Positions 32,190-40,487 of a DNA stretch of 64,000 nt are shown in pieces. Numbering within the stretch: position 1 is the stretch's first letter; every line of letters begins with the position of its first letter. The position numbers and the translations under genes were made by a program. The DNA is from Nocardia huaxiensis (lineage in GTDB: Bacteria; Actinomycetota; Actinomycetes; Mycobacteriales; Mycobacteriaceae): contig NZ_CP059399.1 of NCBI RefSeq assembly GCF_013744875.1, forward strand, positions 7,502,001 through 7,566,000, written 5' to 3'. The notes under the pieces were generated by a model that saw nothing but the letters and a program-made list of their open reading frames with translations, had not been told where the DNA came from and ran no database searches.

Positions 32190-33149
32190 ATGTCCCTCTC
32201 CCCCGAATGGCAGAGTTTCGCCGACGCCGCCACCGCGGCGTTCCCGAAGCTGGGCACCGAGGTGCTCGATGCGGGCGAGGCCCGTGCGTTCCTGGCCGCC
32301 CGGCCCGCGATCCCGGTCGAGCCCATTCCCGTTGCGGCCGTGGAGGAATGGCTGGTGCCCGGCCCGGCCGAGGCCCCCGAGGTGCCGGTGCGGCTGTACC
32401 GGCCGCTGGAGGCCGAGAAGGCGCCGGGCGTCGTGGTCTTCTATCACGGCGGCGGGTTCGTGCTGTGCAATCTCGACAGCCACGACCGGTTCTGCCGGAC
32501 CATGGCCAATGCGGCCGGTGTCATCGTGGTGTCCGTCGACTACCGCCGCGCCCCCGAGGCCAGGTTCCCCGCCGCCGCGCGGGACGCGTACGCGGTGCTG
32601 CGGTGGGTGGCCGACAATGCCGAGGCGCTGGGCGGCGACCCGGCGCGGCTCGCGGTGGCCGGGGACAGCGCGGGCGGGAACCTCGCCACCGTGGCCGCAC
32701 TCCAGGCCCGTGACCAGGGCGGGCCGGACATCGTGTGCCAGCTGCTGATGTACCCGATGCTGGATCCGGCCTGCAATTCCGGCTCCTACACCGAGAACGC
32801 CGAGGGCTACTTCACCACGGCCGCGCAGCTGCGCTGGTACTGGCAGCAGTACCTGACCACCGACGCCGATGCCGCCGACCCCTACGCGAATCCGATGATC
32901 GCCGACCTGTCCGGACTGCCGCCCGCCTATATCGCCACCGCCGAGTTCGACCCGCTGCGCGACGAGGGCGAAGCCTACGGGCGGCTGCTGCGGGACGCCG
33001 GCGTGGAGACCGAGATCCATCGCTGGAATGGCACCATTCACGGCTTCATGTCCATGGCGTGGCATCTGCGCGAAACCGGGCGCGCCAATACCGCCGCCTT
33101 CACCGCATTGCGCCGGGCGCTGGCTCGCACCCCCTCGGAAATGCGATAA
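32190..33149 (+). CDS. Alpha/beta hydrolase, HSL family (Lip-like esterase)
   Basis: This 319-residue cytoplasmic esterase of the hormone-sensitive-lipase family has the oxyanion motif YHGGGFVLCNLDSHDRFC and the nucleophile elbow VAGDSAGGNLAT. The Asp motif is in AEFDPLRDEGEAY and the His in GTIHGFMSMAW. All triad residues are present. It hydrolyses short- to medium-chain esters or lactones. As third gene of the plus-strand operon it may hydrolyse the ester made by the LLM monooxygenase, which is inference. ATG at 32190 has GTAAGGAAAT upstream. Confidence 0.88.
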   Translation: MSLSPEWQSFADAATAAFPKLGTEVLDAGEARAFLAARPAIPVEPIPVAAVEEWLVPGPAEAPEVPVRLYRPLEAEKAPGVVVFYHGGGFVLCNLDSHDRFCRTMANAAGVIVVSVDYRRAPEARFPAAARDAYAVLRWVADNAEALGGDPARLAVAGDSAGGNLATVAALQARDQGGPDIVCQLLMYPMLDPACNSGSYTENAEGYFTTAAQLRWYWQQYLTTDADAADPYANPMIADLSGLPPAYIATAEFDPLRDEGEAYGRLLRDAGVETEIHRWNGTIHGFMSMAWHLRETGRANTAAFTALRRALARTPSEMR

Positions 33150-33155
33150 CCGGCG

Positions 33156-33179
33156 CAAACTCACACAATTGCGAGTTTG
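33156..33179. terminator. Candidate terminator hairpin after the esterase operon
   Basis: CAAACTC (33156-33162) and GAGTTTG (33173-33179) pair perfectly around a 10-base loop, six bases after the esterase stop. A strong U-tract is lacking. Confidence 0.4.
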
Positions 33180-33363
33180 TGGCCACACTCACGCGTAACG
33201 AATACGAGTTCGCCCGGTCAGCGCATGGTCATTTCCGGGCGGAAGGACCATAATTCGCCGTTTCGGCGCGACGGCGGCACACCTGCCGAGTAACACGATT
33301 TGGCGACAGCCGACTCCTTGCGTAGTCATAGCTGTTGATTATCGAGCGTGCTTGGAGAGTGTG

Positions 33364-34230
33364 TTGCGTAGGTTTTCGCGTCTTGCTTCGGTTGTTTCCC
33401 TATCGGTTGTCGCCGCCCTGTCGGCGACCGCGGTGGATTCTCTGGCGAATGCCGCCCCGAATCCCGTGGTGAATACCGCCGTTTCGCCGCTGAGCGATTC
33501 GGAAAAGGCCGAGCTGATTCAGCTTTCGGATCCGGCCACGCTGACGGACCTGCACGCCGGACAGGACCGCATCGAGCGGATCGCGCAAATCCTGGTGGAC
33601 CACAAGGACCGTCGCGGGATTTTCGCCATCTTCTATCGCAATATCCTGCGCGACGCGAACCCGCTGCTGGACGCCGGGAACTTCGACGACCCGGCGTGGG
33701 CGCGCCGGGTCAGCTTCGCGTTCTTCCACTCCTACCTGGAGAACCTGCACGGGCACCTGACCGGCGGCGCGGTGACGCCGAGCTGGCAGCGCTACTACGA
33801 CTTCGCCGCCGACCCGAGCCGTTCGGCGGGCCGCGTCGCCGCGGCGGGCCTGGACGCGCACCTGCTCATCGACTTCCCGCAGGCGGTCGCGCAGACCGGC
33901 ACACAGGTGCGCAATACCCGCGACTTCTTCGCCATCGGCGATTCGCTGATCGGCACCACCCAGCACATCACCGATGAGCTGAGCGCGATCTACGGCGCCG
34001 AGCTGGGCGATTTCTTCCACCTGTATTTCGTGGGCAAGGCCGGGGATATGGTGCTCGGTGACGGCACCACGAGTTACGTCATGTTCCAGGGTGTGCGCAG
34101 CACCTCGCTGACGTCGGGTATCGCCATGGAGAATCCGGTGACCGGCGCACCGGCGGAAGCGGGCATGTACGCGCTCTACAACACCGCCGAAACCGTCTTC
34201 GACGGACTGGAATTCACCGGATTGATCTGA
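33364..34230 (+). CDS. Secreted DUF5995-like protein
   Basis: This protein of about 288 residues has a signal peptide (RRFSRLASVVSLSVVAALSA) cleaved near ANAAP. The mature part is helical, with YRNILRDANPLL, SFAFFHSYLENLHGHL, AGLDAHLLIDFPQAV and a YFVGKAGDMVLGDG end, as in the actinobacterial family DUF5995. The function is unknown. TTG at 33364 is chosen because GGAG lies six bases upstream; GTG at 33361 and TTG at 33352 are in frame and possible. The region upstream (33180-33351) holds no gene. Confidence 0.72.
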   Translation: MRRFSRLASVVSLSVVAALSATAVDSLANAAPNPVVNTAVSPLSDSEKAELIQLSDPATLTDLHAGQDRIERIAQILVDHKDRRGIFAIFYRNILRDANPLLDAGNFDDPAWARRVSFAFFHSYLENLHGHLTGGAVTPSWQRYYDFAADPSRSAGRVAAAGLDAHLLIDFPQAVAQTGTQVRNTRDFFAIGDSLIGTTQHITDELSAIYGAELGDFFHLYFVGKAGDMVLGDGTTSYVMFQGVRSTSLTSGIAMENPVTGAPAEAGMYALYNTAETVFDGLEFTGLI

Positions 34231-34281
34231 TCCGACCCTGGCCGCGTTCGCATCCGACCGATTAGCATCAGCCTCGTTCAT

Positions 34282-34725
34282 GTGTTTGAAACAACGGGGA
34301 TTCTCTTGTCGGTTACACGAATCGGCGGCCTGGCCGCAGCCGTGACCATCGCCTGCACCGTGGGCGCCGCCGGAACCGCGGACGCCGCGGGCCAGTACTA
34401 CGGGGCAATCGCCCTGTCCCGCTTGAAGAATGCGGCCATCGCCGTGACCGATCTGCCGAGCCGGGTCTCGGCCGACGCCGCCGCCATCCGCGACTGCGCC
34501 ACCTACGATTGCGAAATCGTGCTGCGGTTCAGCGACGGGTGCGGGGCCATTGCCCAAGGGGCGGACGGGAAATGGGGCTGGGCCGCCGCCGGCACCCGCG
34601 CGGAGGCCGAGCAGTTCGCGGTGGCGAGCCTCGGCGATTCCGCTCCCGCCTTCCCCGATCTGGGCAGCGCCACCCCGCGGGCGGCCACCGTCATCGCGGC
34701 CACCTGCACCAGGAACGCCGGCTAA
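34282..34725 (+). CDS. Secreted DUF4189 domain protein
   Basis: This is a small exported protein of ~147 residues. A signal peptide (GGLAAAVTIACTVGAAGTADA) precedes a DUF4189 domain with QYYGAIALSRLKNA, RDCATYDCEIVLRFSDGCGAIA and WGWAAAGTRAEAEQFA, followed by a terminal cysteine pair partner (AATCTRNAG). Four cysteines probably form two disulfides. The function is unknown. The start is uncertain: GTG at 34282 or TTG at 34306, the latter with GGGG upstream. Its stop overlaps the convergent gene's stop by four bases. Confidence 0.75.
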   Translation: MFETTGILLSVTRIGGLAAAVTIACTVGAAGTADAAGQYYGAIALSRLKNAAIAVTDLPSRVSADAAAIRDCATYDCEIVLRFSDGCGAIAQGADGKWGWAAAGTRAEAEQFAVASLGDSAPAFPDLGSATPRAATVIAATCTRNAG

Positions 34726-35090
34726 CGCTGGTAGCGGGCCTCGTATGCGGCGCGTTCGGCCGCGCGGCGCGAGGCCCGCGCCGGGCTCTCCAGGTCCTGC
34801 GGCAGACCGTGTTTCGCGAGCCGATGGGCGCGGTTCATGGGCATGTAGGCGACGATGTAGAACAACGCCAGCAGCACCGCCAGCAGGATCATCGAACCGC
34901 GCAGCCAGAGTTCGCCGGGGAACAACAGGAATACGGCGAAGATCGGCAGCAGCGGGAACAGGCCGCGCACGATATGCCTTGGGACAGCGAAGGTTCCGGT
35001 GAGATCGTGGCGGACCCACTCCTGCATGGAATCCGGCAGGCGGCGGCCGCACGCGTAACCGGCCCATTGAATCGGGTTGGGGCGCTTCAT
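34722..35090 (-). CDS. DUF5313 family membrane protein
   Basis: This 122-residue protein starts with RPNPIQWAGYACGRRLPDSM and has WVRHDLTGTFAVPRHIVRG and two adjacent transmembrane segments (~residues 42-58 and 63-82), ending in an Arg/Ala-rich tail. This is the typical layout of DUF5313, a mycolata family without known function. The ATG overlaps the stop of the MarR gene as ATGA, so the regulator and this membrane protein are co-expressed. Confidence 0.8.
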   Translation of the reverse strand: MKRPNPIQWAGYACGRRLPDSMQEWVRHDLTGTFAVPRHIVRGLFPLLPIFAVFLLFPGELWLRGSMILLAVLLALFYIVAYMPMNRAHRLAKHGLPQDLESPARASRRAAERAAYEARYQR

Positions 35091-35560
35091 TTCCCTGATC
35101 CCTTCTGCTCCGGCAGCACCGAGCGGCGGGCGGCGTCGTTGACGCGGGTGAGCACCTCGCGCAACTCCTCGAGATCGGCCAGGCTCACGCCCAGCCGCTG
35201 CACCACCGCGGGCGGAATCCGCTCCGCCTCCTTGCGCAGCGCTCGCCCCGCCTCGGTCAGATCGACCACGAGATTGCGCTCGTCGTGACTGTCGCGGCGG
35301 CGCGTGATGAGCCCGGCTGCCTCGAGTCGCTTGAGCAGCGGCGAGAGCGTGGGCGAATCCAGCTGAATGGCCTCCCCGATGGCCCGCACCGACATGGGAG
35401 CCTCACCCCACAGCGCCAGCATCACCAGATATTGCGGATGGGTCAGCCCCATCGGTTCCAGCAGCGGGCGGTAGACGGCCAGCACGGCGCGATTGGCCAC
35501 GGCCAGCGCGAAGCACACCTGCCGGTCCAGCCGCAGCGGATCGTCGACATCCAGGTCCAC
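35087..35560 (-). CDS. MarR family transcriptional regulator
   Basis: This 157-residue regulator has YLVMLALWGEAPMSVRAIGEAIQLDSPTLSPLLKRLEAAGLITRRRDSHDERNL, read in several motifs, which is the winged-helix core and wing of MarR/OhrR proteins. No reactive N-terminal OhrR cysteine context is evident; the Cys in RQVCFALAVANRAV at residue ~16 does, however, match the OhrR position, so organic peroxide sensing is possible. An inverted repeat lies 21-49 bases upstream of its start. It is coupled to the DUF5313 gene. Confidence 0.86.
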   Translation of the reverse strand: MDLDVDDPLRLDRQVCFALAVANRAVLAVYRPLLEPMGLTHPQYLVMLALWGEAPMSVRAIGEAIQLDSPTLSPLLKRLEAAGLITRRRDSHDERNLVVDLTEAGRALRKEAERIPPAVVQRLGVSLADLEELREVLTRVNDAARRSVLPEQKGSGK

Positions 35561-35580
35561 GGGTCACCCTCTCGCTCGTC

Positions 35581-35609
35581 GTTAGTCCGATAATAGTTAA
35601 CGCACTAAC
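35581..35609 (-). promoter_or_regulatory. Candidate MarR operator
   Basis: GTTAGT (35581-35586) and ACTAAC (35604-35609) form an inverted repeat around an A/T-rich centre (TAATAGTTAAC) directly upstream of the MarR gene. AT-rich palindromes of this kind are usual MarR autoregulatory sites. Confidence 0.45.
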
Positions 35610-35687
35610 CATTAGGGGGCGAGAGGATGCGTATTTCGCGTCACACCCCGGCGGCAAGCCACCGCCGGACTGTGACGAATCAGCAGG

Positions 35688-36080
35688 TCAGGCCGGTGAA
35701 CGCAGCGATACCGAAAGGTGCGCGCCCACCCGCTGCACGGTCTGATTGACCTCGTAGGCCACCATGCCCAGATCGGTCTCCTCCCCCGTGAGCAGGGCGA
35801 CGCAGGCATTCGGCCCGGCGGCGGTGATGAACAGCACCGCCCGATCGAGTTCGATCATGGTCTGGCTGACGCCGCCCACCTCGAAATGCCGGCCCGCGGA
35901 CTTGGCCAGCGAATGCATGGTCGAGGCCATCGCGCAGAAGCGCTCCGCGTCGGCGCGGGCCAACCCCGCCGAACGACCCAGCAGCAGGCCGTCGGCCGAC
36001 AGCACGACCGCGGAGCGGACATCGGGCAGGCGGCCGAGCATATCGTCGAGCAGCCAATCGAGACTGTGTACGGCGGTCAT
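35688..36080 (-). CDS. Roadblock/LC7 domain protein (CvnB-like)
   Basis: This is a 130-residue roadblock/LC7 protein: LDWLLDDMLGRLPDVRSAVVLSADGLLLGRS and TMIELDRAVLFITAAGPNACVALL. In Streptomyces and relatives such proteins (CvnB/MglB-like) act with a GTPase downstream of a sensor kinase in conservons. ATG at 36080 is favoured because AAAGG is then five bases upstream; ATG 36083 and GTG 36086 are alternatives. It follows the sensor kinase by 43 bases. The usual next genes, CvnC (DUF742) and CvnD (GTPase), are not present in this window. Confidence 0.88.
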   Translation of the reverse strand: MTAVHSLDWLLDDMLGRLPDVRSAVVLSADGLLLGRSAGLARADAERFCAMASTMHSLAKSAGRHFEVGGVSQTMIELDRAVLFITAAGPNACVALLTGEETDLGMVAYEVNQTVQRVGAHLSVSLRSPA

Positions 36081-36123
36081 CATCACCTTTCGAACATGAG
36101 AACGTCTGACTGTGCGACCCGGA

Positions 36124-38760
36124 TCAGGACGGACGATGCCGTCCCCGGCGGCTCCCCTGCACCACCGAGGCGACCCGGCTGCGCGCCTCGTCCGCGCTGC
36201 GCCGCCGCACCTGCGGCTCCGGCGCGAGATCCGGAATCGATTCGATCGCAGCGGAATTCCGCGTCCGCCGCGGCAACGCCGGTCGCCCGGCTCCCGGCCC
36301 CGGCGGCGGCTCCGGAAGATTGAACCGCGCCGACCCCGGCGACTCCAGCGAGGGAATCGAGTAGCGCCCGGTGATCGGCGGCTCCGGCGACGGCACCGCC
36401 CACCCGCCGGTCGTCACCGAATCCGGCTGCGGCGCAGGGTCACTCGGAGACGGTGAGCGGGGCGAATCCTGGTGCGCCGCATCGAGCCACATGTTTCGCC
36501 GCCGAACGGGAGCATCGTGCTCCGGGACAGGCGACGGCACCGGGCCGGTCGCAGGCGGCGCGTCCGCGGTGACCATCGGCATCGGGCCGGTCGCGATGGG
36601 TACCGGGCCGGTGGCCACCGGCAGCGGTCCGGTGGCAGCGGGAACCGCGACGGTGACGACGGGCAGTTGCTCGGTCACCGGGGAGAACGAGCGGGCGTCA
36701 CCGGGCTCCGAGGGCTCGATGGCGGCCCGGGACTGCCAATCACGTTGCGCCGCAATTCTTCCGCTGAGCGCCTGGCGGCGGAGAACGGCGGGCTCGGCGC
36801 GGGTTTCCAGGTCGCGCTGGGCGGGCTCCTCCGGCTCGGTCACGAGGGCGGCGGGGATGATCATGACGGCGCGGATGCCGCCGTACATCGATTCGCCCAG
36901 GCGCACCGAGATGCCGTGCCGGGCGGCGAGTTTCGCCACCACGAACAGGCCCAGGCGGATGTCCGAGGTCAGCGCGGCCACGCTGAAATCCGGTGGCTGG
37001 GCGAGCATTTCATTGCGTTGAGCGATCTCCTCGGCGGACATGCCGAGGCCCTGGTCCTCGATCTCCACCGCCACGCCCTTGCCGACCGCGGAACCGAAGA
37101 CCTCCACCGTGGAGTTCGGCGGGGAGAACGAGGTGGCATTGTCCATCAGCTCGGCCATGGCGTGGATGAGGTCCGCCACCGCCTTGCCCTCGATATTCAC
37201 CTCCGGCAGGCGGCCGGTGCGAATTCTGCTGTAGTCCAGGCTTTCCGCGACCGCGCCGCGCACCAGGTCCATGAGCGGCACCGGCTTGCGCCAGCGGCGG
37301 CCCGGCTGCTCGCCGCCGAGGATGATGAGGTTCTCGGCATTGCGGCGAGCCCGGGTGGCCAGGTGGTCGAGCTGGAAGAGCAGATCCAGCTGACGCGGAT
37401 TCTCCTCGGCGCGTTCGGCCTCGTCGAGCAGGGTGAGCTGCCGGTGCACCACCACCTGGCTGCGGTGGGCGATATTGAGGAAGACCGCATTGACCCCGGC
37501 GCGCGTCTTGGCCTCGGCCACCGCCGCCGACACCGCGGCCAGGTGTGCGCGATTGAAAGCGTTTGCCACATGGCCGATTTCGTCGCCGCCGAGCTCCGGA
37601 CCGGTCACCTCGGCCGCCGGATCGACCTGCTCGCCCGCATTCAGGCGGCGCATGAGCTCCGGCAGCCGGTAGTCGGCCAGCTCCAGAGTGTGCCGATGCA
37701 GACGGCGGGTGCGCGCCACGAAACGATTGGCCAGCACCAGCGCGATCAGGAAGGCCAGCACCGACGCCGCGAGCACGCCCGCGCCACCGAAGAGCGAGCC
37801 GATCGAGGTTTCCGAACCCCGTTCGCGTGCAAGGGCATGCGCGGCATTGGTCTGCTCCAGCCAGACCTGCATGAGCGCCGACCGCACCCGCACCCCGGCC
37901 TCCTGCCAGGCGCGCACACCGGCCGGTGCGCGGCCGTCGGCGAGCGCCTCCTCGGCCGCGGTCAGCGTCTGCCAGTCGGCGCCAGCGGTGATGGCCTGGA
38001 GCGCGGCCAGCCGCTCCCCCCGCAGCATGGTCAGCGAGAAGGCCACCTCACCGCGGTAATTGCCTGCGGCCCGGCCGATTTCGACAATGGTCCGGCTGTC
38101 CAGGTTATCGGTGGCCAGCGCGTACGAGCCGAGCGCGATCGCCAGCGACAGCCCTTCGGCGGCCCGCATGGCCGGCACCGAATGCGTCAGTTCGAGGGCG
38201 ATGTCCGCGTCCGGCGCGACACCGGCGGAGTACATGGTCGCGGCGGGACCGGTGTCGATGATGCCGCCGTAGAGGGCGAAGACCTGCTCGACCGGCACCT
38301 GCCGGGCGTCGACCCCGGCCCGGAACAGCGGGAACTTCTCGTACAGTTCGCCGTAGCTCATCAACTGCTCGGCCCGGTTGCCGGACAGGCCCACCGCGCC
38401 CTGCTCGAGCAGCCGCTTGCCCGCCATGGCGGCGGCGTCGGTGCGGGCCCGCACCCCGGTCATGTCGACGGCCGCCGCCGACTCCCCCGCCAGATAGCGC
38501 AGGGAGGCCAGCCGCTCGTCCTGATACGACTCGACCATGGCCAGGCCCGGTTCGGTGGTCTGGGCGGCCAGTTCGGCCCAATCTTGGGCTTCCCGGCCGG
38601 TTTTCACCAGGTATCCGGCCGCGCCGACGCCGATCACCAGCAGTGTGACGCTGGAGACGAGCACGATCGCCAGCAAACGCGCCCGCACCCCCAGTCGCGC
38701 GTATCGCTTCCCGCCCTGCGCGCGCGTGCGCTCGGCACCCCGCCGTAAAGACTCGAGCAC
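36124..38760 (-). CDS. Nitrate/nitrite-sensor-type histidine kinase-like ATPase (CvnA-like)
   Basis: This is an 878-residue membrane sensor starting at GTG 38760. TM1 is at ~28-50 (LLAIVLVSSVTLLVIGVGAAG), an extracellular NIT domain follows to ~310, then TM2 (~325-345) and a HAMP region. The dimerisation helix NIAHRSQVVVHRQLTLLDE follows, then an HATPase with MDNATSFSPPNSTVEV, EDQGLGM and LGLFVVAKLA. The last ~230 residues are a Pro-rich linker with repeated VATGP/IATGP units, possibly a protein-docking tail. It fits CvnA of conservons, which signal through roadblock proteins rather than response regulators. Confidence 0.88.
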   Translation of the reverse strand: MLESLRRGAERTRAQGGKRYARLGVRARLLAIVLVSSVTLLVIGVGAAGYLVKTGREAQDWAELAAQTTEPGLAMVESYQDERLASLRYLAGESAAAVDMTGVRARTDAAAMAGKRLLEQGAVGLSGNRAEQLMSYGELYEKFPLFRAGVDARQVPVEQVFALYGGIIDTGPAATMYSAGVAPDADIALELTHSVPAMRAAEGLSLAIALGSYALATDNLDSRTIVEIGRAAGNYRGEVAFSLTMLRGERLAALQAITAGADWQTLTAAEEALADGRAPAGVRAWQEAGVRVRSALMQVWLEQTNAAHALARERGSETSIGSLFGGAGVLAASVLAFLIALVLANRFVARTRRLHRHTLELADYRLPELMRRLNAGEQVDPAAEVTGPELGGDEIGHVANAFNRAHLAAVSAAVAEAKTRAGVNAVFLNIAHRSQVVVHRQLTLLDEAERAEENPRQLDLLFQLDHLATRARRNAENLIILGGEQPGRRWRKPVPLMDLVRGAVAESLDYSRIRTGRLPEVNIEGKAVADLIHAMAELMDNATSFSPPNSTVEVFGSAVGKGVAVEIEDQGLGMSAEEIAQRNEMLAQPPDFSVAALTSDIRLGLFVVAKLAARHGISVRLGESMYGGIRAVMIIPAALVTEPEEPAQRDLETRAEPAVLRRQALSGRIAAQRDWQSRAAIEPSEPGDARSFSPVTEQLPVVTVAVPAATGPLPVATGPVPIATGPMPMVTADAPPATGPVPSPVPEHDAPVRRRNMWLDAAHQDSPRSPSPSDPAPQPDSVTTGGWAVPSPEPPITGRYSIPSLESPGSARFNLPEPPPGPGAGRPALPRRTRNSAAIESIPDLAPEPQVRRRSADEARSRVASVVQGSRRGRHRPS

Positions 38761-39190
38761 GGCTTCCCCGCCCCCTTTTCCGGGCGGTGACCGCCCGTGC
38801 AGATCAGATCTCGGCGGACGTCCCCCTGCCCAGCCCCATATCTGTATACCGCACGGTCAGTTGGATACCCGCCGGACTGGAGCGTAGCGGAAAAGCCCGG
38901 CGCCGCATATGAATCCGCGATTGTGGCGGCGAAAGGCGCGGCTTCGGGTGTCACGGAGATAATCCGGCGGTAGCGGTCGCTGAATTGTTGCGGATATCCG
39001 AACAAGAAATCGTCCAGCCGGTCCATTTGACGCCATATGCACGAATCGCACGCAAAATAACGCGATGTCCGCACATTTTGCCCACCTTGATGCTTGGATG
39101 CACGATGTGCTGAAGGGTAGCCATCGACGTGGATGGCACTTCGGAGCTGTGGCACTCCTTCGCGAAGCAGCAGACAGGAGATCAGATTCG

Positions 39191-40411
39191 ATGACGCGCG
39201 CGATCCTCGCCGCCGCCCTGACGGCCGGGCTGGCCCTGACCGCCGCCTGCGGCACGGACGGCACCCGAAGCCCGTCCATGGCGACCGGGAAACCCGCCCT
39301 CACCATCGGCATCGCCTACCACCAACCCGGCCTGTCGGTAATGGACTCCGGCGGCAAGCCACAGGGCTTCGACGCGGACACCGCCCGCTACATCGCCGAC
39401 AAGCTCGGCGCACTCCCGGAGAAGATCACCTGGAAGGAAGTCGCGCCCGACCAGCGCGAGCAGGTATTGACCTCCGGCGCAGTCGATTTCGTCGTCGCCA
39501 CCTACTCGATCACCACCGGGCGCATGGAACGGGTGACCTTCGCCGGACCCTACCTGGTGACCGGACAGGACCTGCTGGTGCGCAAGGACGACCCGAGCAT
39601 CAACCGGCCCGAGGACCTCGGCGGGCGCAGCGTCTGCACCGCCCAGGGCACCACCGCCGCCGACAATCTGCGCGCCTTCACCCCGGAGGTGAATCTCACC
39701 ACCCGCGAAGGCTATTCGGCCTGCGTCGACGATCTGCTGGCCGGGACCGTGGACGCCGTCAGCACCGACGACGTCATCCTCGCCGGCTACGCCGCCCAGC
39801 ACCCGGACCGACTGCGGCTCACCGGATACCGGTTCACCAAGGAACGCTACGGCGTCGGCATCAAGAAGGGCGACACCGGGCTACAGGGCAAGATCACCCA
39901 GGCCATCCGGGACATGATCGCCGACGGGTCGTGGGAGAAGTCCATCAGCACGCACCTCACACCGGAGGGGTATCAGCCACAACCCGCGCCGGCGGTGTTC
40001 AACGCGCCCGACAAGACAGTCACCGCGGGAGACCCGGCGGACCTCGACCAGGATCTGGTGACAGCCGTCGACTCGCTCGTCGAGAACTTCAACAAGCAGG
40101 ACTGGGAGGCGTTCGGCCAGCTCACCTGCCCCGAAGCCAAGGACGACATCGACCGCTTCGTCATGCGGAACACCCCGCGCTACGACGAGCGCCTCGGACC
40201 GGAGCTGGCCGACGCGGGATTCGTCACCACCGTCACCGGCATCCAGCAGACCGGGTCCGACGCGGCCGCTTTCCTCGCCCGCGAAGCCTTCACGAACGTG
40301 CCGGACAAGTACCGCCGGTACTTCGCGGACATCGACTACACCGGCGTCATGGAACGCCGCGACGGCCAGTGGAAGCTGTGCCAACTCTCCGCCGATTTCG
40401 TTCAACCCTGA
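39191..40411 (+). CDS. Lipoprotein: solute-binding (family 3) domain plus NTF2-like tail
   Basis: This 406-residue lipoprotein has the lipobox LTAAC at residues ~17-21. Residues ~35-265 are a PBP2/family-3 amino-acid-binding domain (LTIGIAYHQPGLS, FDADTARYIADKLG, VDFVVATYSIT, RPEDLGGRSVCTAQGTTA, DDLLAGTVDAVSTDDVIL, ADGSWEKSI), as in glutamate-type ABC transporter receptors. The C-terminal ~115 residues (VDSLVENFNKQDWEAFGQLTC, then DIDYTGVMERRDGQWKLC) look like an NTF2-like domain. No permease or ATPase is nearby. ATG at 39191 has GGAG ten bases upstream. A paralogue follows. Confidence 0.83.
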   Translation: MTRAILAAALTAGLALTAACGTDGTRSPSMATGKPALTIGIAYHQPGLSVMDSGGKPQGFDADTARYIADKLGALPEKITWKEVAPDQREQVLTSGAVDFVVATYSITTGRMERVTFAGPYLVTGQDLLVRKDDPSINRPEDLGGRSVCTAQGTTAADNLRAFTPEVNLTTREGYSACVDDLLAGTVDAVSTDDVILAGYAAQHPDRLRLTGYRFTKERYGVGIKKGDTGLQGKITQAIRDMIADGSWEKSISTHLTPEGYQPQPAPAVFNAPDKTVTAGDPADLDQDLVTAVDSLVENFNKQDWEAFGQLTCPEAKDDIDRFVMRNTPRYDERLGPELADAGFVTTVTGIQQTGSDAAAFLAREAFTNVPDKYRRYFADIDYTGVMERRDGQWKLCQLSADFVQP

Positions 40412-40487
40412 AGTGTCCCCGGCTGATTCGCGGCGAGCCGCCGCGCCGGCCGCTGTCCCTGCCATACCCAGTCAGGAGATCGGATCG

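Noticed and set aside
30213..33188. A 991-codon open frame on the minus strand
   Set aside because: Antisense to the LLM, SDR and esterase genes, with no recognisable domain. It is a shadow of high-GC third-position bias.
36472..38748. A 758-codon open frame on the plus strand
   Set aside because: Antisense to the CvnA-like sensor kinase, whose domains are unambiguous.
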